From NCBI GenBank assembly GCA_029861825.1, contig JAOTYN010000111.1:1-10550 (forward strand): a stretch of 10,550 nucleotides of DNA. Reading direction: 5' to 3'. The position numbers were made by a program, and so were the translations under genes. The DNA comes from Cyclobacteriaceae bacterium. GTDB taxonomy: Bacteria; Bacteroidota; Bacteroidia; Cytophagales; Cyclobacteriaceae. Positions 1 to 5,513 of this stretch are shown here, piece by piece (within the stretch, counting starts at the first letter, position 1; each line of letters begins with the position of its first letter). The notes below the pieces were generated by a model. The model ran no database searches, was not told the DNA's origin, and saw only the letters and a program-made list of their open reading frames with translations.

Positions 1-620
1 AGGGACCAGGGCGAACGCCCATGCTTTTTCAGTCTGCTATTCTCCAACTGCCAGGCCGATAAATAGCTGTACCAAATAGAGCGGAACCAAAACCGGTATA
101 CGCTTTCACCAAAACGCGCTGAAGCAGGGTCAGCGGAGGTAGATACTTTCTTATGGTGACCCCTATTATGTTCGATAAAGAAATGCATGTACAGTGAGGA
201 AAGCAGGAGACACTTCGCCAAAAATTGTGCGACCTTTTCTTTTCGGTGTCCCAATTCATGGGCTACATTAATTCCAAATACTCCACAAAGAATGCCCAGG
301 GCAGTGATTCTTCCTAGAATGGTCACCGTGTCTCCAGCGGTTGATATCCTGGTTAGGAAGTATCCGACAAAGAACCACTGCAGAGGTACGATCAAATAAA
401 GGATCCAGTCGTAAAGTGCATCTTTTTGCATTATAGCCGCTTCTGCTGCCGATACGTTATGGTCATTTGGTTTGAACCAGAGCTCAATCAAAGGAACCAA
501 GCCAAATACATAAATTAAGGTGATGAAGGTCAGAGCACCGGTGGCGTTCAATGAAATCATGACAGTTGCCGGTATTGTCAGAACAGATAAATACTTTAAC
601 CCCTGGTAATTTTTGGTCAT
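1..620 (-). CDS. alkB: Alkane 1-monooxygenase (AlkB-type membrane di-iron hydroxylase), N-terminal part
   Basis: The gene is open to the left edge; about 206 residues are visible of a family usually near 350-400. AlkB enzymes sit in the inner membrane and hydroxylate the terminal carbon of alkanes, taking electrons from rubredoxin and rubredoxin reductase. Reading from ATG 618-620, I see hydrophobic segments at roughly residues 11-20, 29-48, 70-90 and 100-120, then the first two histidine boxes of the di-iron centre: HELGH at 121-125 and EHNRGHH at 150-156. The latter is followed by the AlkB-typical DPAS.RFGES at about 164-173. The later HRHSDHH-type box should lie outside the window. The start is supported by an AGAGG ribosome-binding site 5 bases upstream. 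The gene is divergent from the phosphatase at 690. A xylene monooxygenase-like or other AlkB-family hydroxylase acting on a different substrate cannot be excluded. No rubredoxin gene is visible. Confidence 0.9.
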   Translation of the reverse strand, partial: MTKNYQGLKYLSVLTIPATVMISLNATGALTFITLIYVFGLVPLIELWFKPNDHNVSAAEAAIMQKDALYDWILYLIVPLQWFFVGYFLTRISTAGDTVTILGRITALGILCGVFGINVAHELGHRKEKVAQFLAKCLLLSSLYMHFFIEHNRGHHKKVSTSADPASARFGESVYRFWFRSIWYSYLSAWQLENSRLKKHGRSPWS

Positions 621-689
621 GGCCACCTCTGAGTTTACTAGCAATTTAACTATAATTGATCAATCAAATACTAAAAATTACCAGCCAAT
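621..689. promoter_or_regulatory. Divergent promoter region between alkB and the phosphatase gene
   Basis: These 69 AT-rich bases must carry the promoters of both divergent genes. On the plus strand TATAATTG (651-658) matches 7 of 8 positions of the Bacteroidota -7 element TAnnTTTG. A convincing -33 TTG/TTTG element at the right distance is not visible. A perfect 10-base palindrome, ATTGATCAAT, lies at 655-664 and overlaps this candidate -7 element, so it could be an operator, but a palindrome of this size can arise by chance in AT-rich DNA. Confidence 0.35.
626..630 (-). promoter_or_regulatory. Shine-Dalgarno site of alkB
   Basis: On the minus strand the sequence AGAGG lies 5 bases before the ATG at 618-620. 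This fixes the alkB start. It is also the only strong Shine-Dalgarno match in front of any gene in this window; the other genes have AT-rich leaders, as is common in Bacteroidota. Confidence 0.6.
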
Positions 690-1382
690 ATGACCGGTCG
701 GACCTTTGTTCTTGGAGATATCCACGGCGCCTTTAGGGCACTGGAGCAGTGTTTGAACCGTTGTGACTTCAATCCGGAGTACGACCATCTGGTGGCGCTG
801 GGAGATGTTTGCGACGGTTGGCCCCAAGTAAGAGAGTGCATTGAATTCCTGTTAAAAATTCCCAACCTCACCTATATATTGGGCAATCACGACTATTGGG
901 CCTTAAGTTGGTTTAGAAACCAGGTGCCTCCGGATCTGTGGCTTAATCAGGGCGGGCAGGCCACACTCAATAGCTATGCTGACGGTGTTCCTCTTTCGCA
1001 CCGGCAATTTCTGGAACAGGCTAAATTATATCACCTCACTACCGACCACAGATTATTCGTACACGCCGGCATAATGCCGGATAAACCTTTGATGGAGCAG
1101 GATGAAAGTATTTTTCTATGGGACCGAAGCCTGTTCAATCTGGCTTGTCGCCTCAAAATGCATCATGAGGAAAAATCATTGGGTTCCTATAAAGAAATAT
1201 ACATTGGACATTCTCCTACCATAAGAGCAGGATATCCCGTCCCACTACAATCGGGAAATGTATGGATGATGGATACAGGCGCTGCCTGGGATGGCCATTT
1301 GACCATCATGGACATTGAATCGAAGGCTTATTTTCAAAGCGATCGGGTAGCGGACCTGTATCCCGGGGTCAAGGGCCGTTGA
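690..1382 (+). CDS. Metallophosphatase of the PPP (serine/threonine phosphatase-like) superfamily
   Basis: This 230-residue single-domain protein has no signal peptide or membrane segment and should be cytoplasmic. The bimetal-site motifs appear in the expected order: GDIHG (9-13), GDVCDG (38-43), GNHD (65-68), HAG (125-127), GHSP (173-176) and a closing DTGA (195-198). These define the calcineurin-like PPP fold that hydrolyses phosphomonoesters or phosphoproteins with two metal ions. In canonical PPP enzymes the second and third motifs read GDxVDRG and GNHE; here the arginine is replaced by Gly43 (followed by Trp44) and the glutamate by aspartate. I recognise this GDxxDGW form from many Bacteroidota proteins annotated as serine/threonine phosphatase. 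The substrate is unknown; an ApaH-like nucleotide hydrolase is a less likely alternative. The ATG start has no Shine-Dalgarno site but directly precedes the conserved fold. The gene stops one base before the convergent EF-G2 gene ends. Confidence 0.88.
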   Translation: MTGRTFVLGDIHGAFRALEQCLNRCDFNPEYDHLVALGDVCDGWPQVRECIEFLLKIPNLTYILGNHDYWALSWFRNQVPPDLWLNQGGQATLNSYADGVPLSHRQFLEQAKLYHLTTDHRLFVHAGIMPDKPLMEQDESIFLWDRSLFNLACRLKMHHEEKSLGSYKEIYIGHSPTIRAGYPVPLQSGNVWMMDTGAAWDGHLTIMDIESKAYFQSDRVADLYPGVKGR

Positions 1383-1383
1383 C

Positions 1384-3519
1384 CTATCCGTGCACCTCCT
1401 CCAGCTGTTCGTTATAAGAGGCCATTAACTTTTGCTGAATATCATAAGGCACCGGTGCATATTCTGCAAAGGTACTGCTGAAATTAGCCTTTCCCTGAGT
1501 TATGGAGCGCAGGGTGGTGGTATACCGATCTAGCTCTGCTAACGGCGTTCGCGCTTTGATGATCTGGTAAGCGCCTTTAGCTTCCATACCCTGAATAATT
1601 GATCTTCTGGACTGTAAATCAGTCATTACATCCCCCATCAATTCTTCAGGGACCATTACCTCCAGGTCATAGATGGGTTCCAGTAGTTGGGGATCTGCTG
1701 AGGTGAACGCCTGACGGAACGCCATCATGCCTGCGATCTTGAAAGAGATATCATTGGAGTCAACGGCGTGCATTTTACCATCATAGACCATTACCCTCAC
1801 ATCGCGTACATAGGATCCGGTGAGGGGTCCTTCCTCCATTTTTTCGAGAATTCCCTTTCTTATTGAAGGCAGGAATCGCAGGTCAATAACACCCCCCACA
1901 ATACAATTGTAGAACACCAGCTTACCACCCCAGGGCAGGTCGGTCTCTTCTTTGTTTCGAACATTAAAACCGGTAGGCTCTGGCATTCCTTCAGTAAAGG
2001 GTTCAATTTTCAGGTACACCTCTCCAAATTGACCGGCGCCACCGGATTGTTTTTTGTGTCGATACGATGCATCGGCCGCTTTCTGGATGGTCTCGCGATA
2101 GGGTATGCGGGGAGTGACGTAATCGACATCCAGGTTATACGTATTTTCCAAGGCCCACCGCACCATAGCCAAGTGTAATTCACCTTGGCAGGACAAGATC
2201 AGCTGTTTTAATTCTCGGGAGTATTCTACCTCTACGGTAGGATCTTCCTGATGGATCTTTTTTAGAACTTCGCCCAATTTTTCATCGTCGGCCTTGTTTT
2301 TAGCGATAATTGCGGTACGAATGCGAGGTCCTGGAAATTGGATAGGCTTAATGCTCACGTCCTTACCTTTGACGTGAAGGGTGTGATTAGTTTCAGTACT
2401 CTTAAGTTTAAGGGTAGCGCCAATATCTCCCACAACCAGTTTGTCAACCGGATTGCGATTCTTGCCGTCCATGATAAACAGCTGGTTAAGTCGTTCGGTA
2501 TGCCCGCTTTGATGGTTGACCAGATCTGCCCCAACCTTAAGCGTTCCGGAGATCACCTTGAAGAAGGACATTTTCCCCAGATTGGGTTCCACCAAAGTTT
2601 TGAATACAAACAGCACCGGATCACCCTCAGTCTCTTGTTTAATCTCACCACCGTCTTCAGTGGGTTCAGGATTCATTTCAGTAGCGGAGGGAGCTACATT
2701 ATCGATGAATCCCATCATTCGACCGCTGCCCATATTTTGTTTGGCAGAAATGCAGAAGATGGGGAAGACCTCGTGATTGAGCATCCCGATCTTAAGGCCT
2801 TGTCTCATTTCATCTTCATCCAGTGAGCCTTTTTCAAAGTACAGCTCCATGAGATTCTCATCGTTCTCGGCGGCTTTTTCTACCAGTTCATTGTGCAGGG
2901 CTTCTGCTATTTCCTTTTGATCGTCCGGAATAGGAAGTTTTTCAGGTTTTCCACCTCCTGCCGGAAATTTGTACATGATCATTTTCAGCAGGTCGATAAT
3001 GGAGTCAAATCCTTCGCCCTGGTTCACCGGGTATTGCATTAGAGTAGCGGAGCTGCCAAAACGATGCTTGATAGAATCTAAGGTGTTATCCCAATTGCTT
3101 TTTGGATGATCAAGTTGATTGACAGCTAGAATAACCGGCTTTTGATAGCGGTCGGCATAGTTCCAGATCAATTCTGTGCCCACTTCGATGCCTTGCTGGG
3201 CATTGATCAATAACACACAGGTATCGGCAACCCGCACGGAGGAAACGATCTCACCAATAAAATCGTCCAGTCCGGGTGTGTCTATGATATTGATTTTGTA
3301 ATCGCGCCATTCCGTATGTAGCGCGGTGGCATATACGGAATTGCCTCGGTCGTGTTCGATCTCATGATAGTCGGATACCGTGTTCTTATCTTCAACAGTA
3401 CCTCGGCGATTGATCAGTCCGGCCTCAAATAGCATGGTTTCCGCCAGCGTAGTTTTACCGGACTTAGCGGCCCCCAGGAGGACAATATTTTTAATGTGTT
3501 TGGCATCGAAGACCTTCAT
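1384..3519 (-). CDS. fusA2: EF-G paralogue (EF-G2-like translation elongation factor) with an altered GTPase centre
   Basis: The 711 residues cover all EF-G domains: G domain (about 1-280), domain II (about 300-390), domain III with the GELHL segment (446-450), domain IV with KKQSGGAGQFG (489-499) and VGGVID (541-546), and domain V (about 612-690). The P-loop GAAKSGKTT (16-24) is intact. Switch II reads DTPGL (80-84) where canonical EF-G has DTPGH, so the catalytic histidine is Leu84. The G4 motif is NQLD (134-137) instead of NKxD. The domain IV tip keeps its histidine in GKMHAVDSND (His584), so ribosomal translocation looks possible. From memory, the start of the protein closely resembles the Bacteroides EF-G2 paralogue reported to lack GTPase activity and to support translation during starvation. 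The ATG has no Shine-Dalgarno site. The gene is downstream of sat-cysC and has its own structured leader. A ribosome-protection protein is less likely. The main fusA is presumably elsewhere. Confidence 0.92.
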   Translation of the reverse strand: MKVFDAKHIKNIVLLGAAKSGKTTLAETMLFEAGLINRRGTVEDKNTVSDYHEIEHDRGNSVYATALHTEWRDYKINIIDTPGLDDFIGEIVSSVRVADTCVLLINAQQGIEVGTELIWNYADRYQKPVILAVNQLDHPKSNWDNTLDSIKHRFGSSATLMQYPVNQGEGFDSIIDLLKMIMYKFPAGGGKPEKLPIPDDQKEIAEALHNELVEKAAENDENLMELYFEKGSLDEDEMRQGLKIGMLNHEVFPIFCISAKQNMGSGRMMGFIDNVAPSATEMNPEPTEDGGEIKQETEGDPVLFVFKTLVEPNLGKMSFFKVISGTLKVGADLVNHQSGHTERLNQLFIMDGKNRNPVDKLVVGDIGATLKLKSTETNHTLHVKGKDVSIKPIQFPGPRIRTAIIAKNKADDEKLGEVLKKIHQEDPTVEVEYSRELKQLILSCQGELHLAMVRWALENTYNLDVDYVTPRIPYRETIQKAADASYRHKKQSGGAGQFGEVYLKIEPFTEGMPEPTGFNVRNKEETDLPWGGKLVFYNCIVGGVIDLRFLPSIRKGILEKMEEGPLTGSYVRDVRVMVYDGKMHAVDSNDISFKIAGMMAFRQAFTSADPQLLEPIYDLEVMVPEELMGDVMTDLQSRRSIIQGMEAKGAYQIIKARTPLAELDRYTTTLRSITQGKANFSSTFAEYAPVPYDIQQKLMASYNEQLEEVHG

Positions 3520-3550
3520 GTTAGAGTGGATTTAGGGTTAACATTAGCTA

Positions 3551-3584
3551 AAAGAAGCTGCCCGGTGAGAGCAGCGCCTTCTTT
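3551..3584 (-). promoter_or_regulatory. Bulged hairpin in the EF-G2 leader
   Basis: In minus-strand RNA, AAAGAA (3579-3584) can pair with UUCUUU (3551-3556) and GCUGC (3571-3575) with GCAGC (3557-3561). This leaves a 3-base GGC bulge and a 9-base loop (3562-3570). The hairpin ends 31 bases before the EF-G2 start codon. The 3' arm merges into a run of four Us, so weak attenuation is conceivable, as is an effect on translation. It is not a textbook terminator, because the GC part is only 5 pairs. Confidence 0.4.
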
Positions 3585-3594
3585 AAATTTAAAG
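3581..3594. repeat. 14-base perfect palindrome upstream of EF-G2
   Basis: CTTTAAATTTAAAG is a perfect inverted repeat centred about 69 bases before the EF-G2 start. It overlaps the 5' arm of the adjacent hairpin by four bases, so the two RNA foldings would compete. It could be the site of a dimeric regulator near the EF-G2 promoter. It is purely AT apart from its ends, which raises the chance of coincidence. Confidence 0.35.
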
Positions 3595-3713
3595 TATGAT
3601 GCCCTAAATTACAACTAATTCCATGCAATTTGGAGCTCAAAGAAATTGTGCAGGCTGACTTAAATAAGCCAGTTCTGGGATCCAGGGACTAAGGGTGAGC
3701 ACTCCAATTATTT

Positions 3714-3723
3714 TTCACCTGGT
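3714..3723. repeat. Copy 1 of a 10-base repeat found after two stop codons
   Basis: On the minus strand ACCAGGTGAA occurs here, shortly after the sat-cysC stop, and again at 5492-5501, shortly after the smc stop. Both copies have the same orientation relative to the upstream gene. The repeat is short and may be chance. Confidence 0.25.
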
Positions 3724-3734
3724 TACTGAACTGG

Positions 3735-5447
3735 TTATTTAATATAACCCAGGCTTTCCAGTTTTACCAGGATGCGATGAGCAGCCAGTTCCGGAGTAAG
3801 GGTCAGCGTATCGATGACCATTTCAGGGTTTTCCGGAATCTCATAGGGATCATCGATTCCCGTAAACCCTTTGATCTTACCGGCCCGGGCTTTGGCATAC
3901 AGTCCTTTACGATCACGTTTTTCGCACTCTTCCAGGGGGGTGTTGACATAGATCTCCACAAATCCTCCTACTTTTTCCACGGTTTCACGAACTTCCTTAC
4001 GGATGGAGTGATAGGGCGCAATGGGTGCACAAATTGCCACTCCACCGTGCTTGGTGATCTCCGCGGCCACATAACCAATACGCTTGATATTGATGTCTCG
4101 ATGCTCCTTGGTGAAGCCCAGCTCACTGGAAAGGTTTTTGCGCACAATATCACCATCCAGGATGGTTACCCTGCGGTTGCCGTTTTCCAGCATTTTAACT
4201 AAAAGCGCATTGGCAATGGTGGACTTGCCAGATCCTGACAAGCCAGTAAAAAATATAGTAAGCCCTTGCAAATGCTTGGCGGGGTACATTTTGCGAAGCT
4301 CATCGATAACTTCTTTGTAGGAGAACCATTCGGGTATGTCCAAACCTTCCCTGAGCCTTCTTCTAAATTCAGTACCGCTGATATTCTTGACCTTCATTTC
4401 TTTGGTGGTCTCGTTTACCGGTATGTACTGAGCCCGATCCTCCACATATACCATCATTTGGAACGGAACCATAGTGATATCCATTTCATCGTGGTATTTG
4501 TTGAATAGATCCTGAGCCTCATAAGGATCATAAAATGGGGTGCCGTCGGGTTTGTTTCCAGGTCCGGCATGGTCACGGCCTACTATAAAATGGGTGCAGC
4601 CGTAATTCTTCCGGATCAAACCGTGCCATACCGCTTCTCGGGGACCGGCCATTCGCATGGCCAGATTTAACAGACTCAAAGTGGTAGTTTGCTCCGGATA
4701 TTGTTCCAGTATTTTTTCATAGCACCTGACGCGGGTGTAGTGATCCACATCGCCTGGTTTGGTCATGCCAATAACCGGCTGAATCAGCAAATTGGCTTCA
4801 TGGATCTTGGCAGCCCTGAAGGTGATCTCCTGGTGCGCCCTGTGCATGGGGTTCCGGGTTTGAAAGGCCACTACCTTGCGCCAGCCTAGTTTTCTGAATC
4901 GACCTCTGAGCTCCGAAGGGGAGTCACGCAGTAGTTTGAAATCGTAGTGGGAGGGAGGTTCTACACCTCTCAGCCGTCCCCCTAAGTAGACACTGTGGAT
5001 TTGGTTCAATAGATAGTTCACCGCAGGATGCGCCTCCAGGTCGGTGCCGTAAACAAGCTGCGCCTCTTGTTGCTTATCCGGTTTCCAAATGTCCTCAACT
5101 TCCATGGTGGCTACCAGCACTCCTTCCGGATCGCGTAATGAGATCATCCCTCCCTGGGTTATGGAATCGGCAAAAGCTTCCGTTACATCCAACATAATGG
5201 GTAACGGCCACAGTATTCCAGAACTGAGGCGCATATCTTCCATAACCGATTTGTAGTCTGTCTGGCCCAGGAAACCTTCTAGTGGAGAAAATGCACCGTT
5301 AAGCAAAAGTTCGATATCGCAAAGTTGGCGAGGACCAAGATCCCAGGAGGGATACTCCATAGCCAGGATCTTTTCCTGTTCTGCGACAGATTCACCTAAA
5401 TATAATTCCTTTAATACGCCACCATGCGCTTCTTTGTATGCACCCAT
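3735..5447 (-). CDS. sat-cysC: Bifunctional ATP sulfurylase / APS kinase (PAPS synthase type)
   Basis: This 570-residue fusion carries both steps of sulfate activation: ATP plus sulfate to APS, then APS phosphorylation to PAPS. Residues 1 to about 160 form the N-terminal PUA-like domain of Sat. The sulfurylase site follows, with QTRNPMHRAH (196-205, the HxxH motif), MAGPREAVWHG (266-276) and GRDHAGPG (290-297). After a short linker the kinase begins near residue 393: P-loop GLSGSGKS (402-409), LDGD (430-433), GFTKEHR (444-450), GLYAKARAGK (515-524) and FTGIDDPYE (528-536). All key motifs look intact, so unlike the regulatory kinase-like tail of fungal ATP sulfurylase this one should be active. 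The domain order matches the Aquifex enzyme and is the reverse of animal PAPSS. This Sat type needs no CysN GTPase. PAPS could feed assimilation or sulfation; nothing nearby decides between them. The start has no Shine-Dalgarno site. It lies 66 bases after smc. Confidence 0.95.
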   Translation of the reverse strand: MGAYKEAHGGVLKELYLGESVAEQEKILAMEYPSWDLGPRQLCDIELLLNGAFSPLEGFLGQTDYKSVMEDMRLSSGILWPLPIMLDVTEAFADSITQGGMISLRDPEGVLVATMEVEDIWKPDKQQEAQLVYGTDLEAHPAVNYLLNQIHSVYLGGRLRGVEPPSHYDFKLLRDSPSELRGRFRKLGWRKVVAFQTRNPMHRAHQEITFRAAKIHEANLLIQPVIGMTKPGDVDHYTRVRCYEKILEQYPEQTTTLSLLNLAMRMAGPREAVWHGLIRKNYGCTHFIVGRDHAGPGNKPDGTPFYDPYEAQDLFNKYHDEMDITMVPFQMMVYVEDRAQYIPVNETTKEMKVKNISGTEFRRRLREGLDIPEWFSYKEVIDELRKMYPAKHLQGLTIFFTGLSGSGKSTIANALLVKMLENGNRRVTILDGDIVRKNLSSELGFTKEHRDINIKRIGYVAAEITKHGGVAICAPIAPYHSIRKEVRETVEKVGGFVEIYVNTPLEECEKRDRKGLYAKARAGKIKGFTGIDDPYEIPENPEMVIDTLTLTPELAAHRILVKLESLGYIK

Positions 5448-5491
5448 TAGATTTAAAGTCTAAAATTTTACAACTGCTGAAGATAAGAAGA

Positions 5492-5501
5492 TTCACCTGG
5501 T
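5492..5501. repeat. Copy 2 of the 10-base repeat
   Basis: This is identical to 3714-3723 (minus strand ACCAGGTGAA) and lies about 13 bases downstream of the smc stop. The surrounding 66-base gap (5448-5513) has no clear terminator and ends in an AT-rich stretch with the palindrome TAAAATTTTA (5461-5470), in front of the sat-cysC start. Confidence 0.25.
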
Positions 5502-5513
5502 AAACCACCATGC

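Larger units (their letters stand above)
3520..3734. other. Intergenic region between sat-cysC and EF-G2
   Basis: These 215 bases hold no credible gene. Beside the hairpin and palindrome listed separately, a TAATTTAG (minus strand, about 3609-3616) matches 7 of 8 positions of TAnnTTTG and is a weak promoter candidate for EF-G2. Around the sat-cysC stop, GGTTAT (3733-3738) and ATAACC (3744-3749) form a 6-pair stem without a following U-run, so no proper terminator is seen. CTGGTTA is repeated directly at about 3720 and 3732. The length and structure suggest that EF-G2 has its own promoter. Confidence 0.4.

Noticed and set aside
187..399. Plus-strand open frame of 70 codons opposite alkB
   Set aside because: It lies entirely antisense to a clearly conserved alkB frame and resembles no protein family; it is a shadow frame.
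2338..2826. Plus-strand open frame of 162 codons opposite EF-G2
   Set aside because: It has no recognisable motif, lies inside conserved EF-G domains and lacks a promoter or ribosome-binding site; it is a shadow frame.
3674..3684. CTGG-GAT-CCAG as a transcription terminator after sat-cysC
   Set aside because: It has only four base pairs with a three-base loop and no U-run follows in either direction.
1384..5447. The pairing of sat-cysC with a GTPase gene as an analogue of CysD/CysN, where a GTPase drives ATP sulfurylase
   Set aside because: CysN is an EF-Tu/EF-1alpha-type GTPase. The neighbour here has complete EF-G domains III-V, and the Sat-type sulfurylase works without a GTPase. A gap of 215 bases separates the genes.
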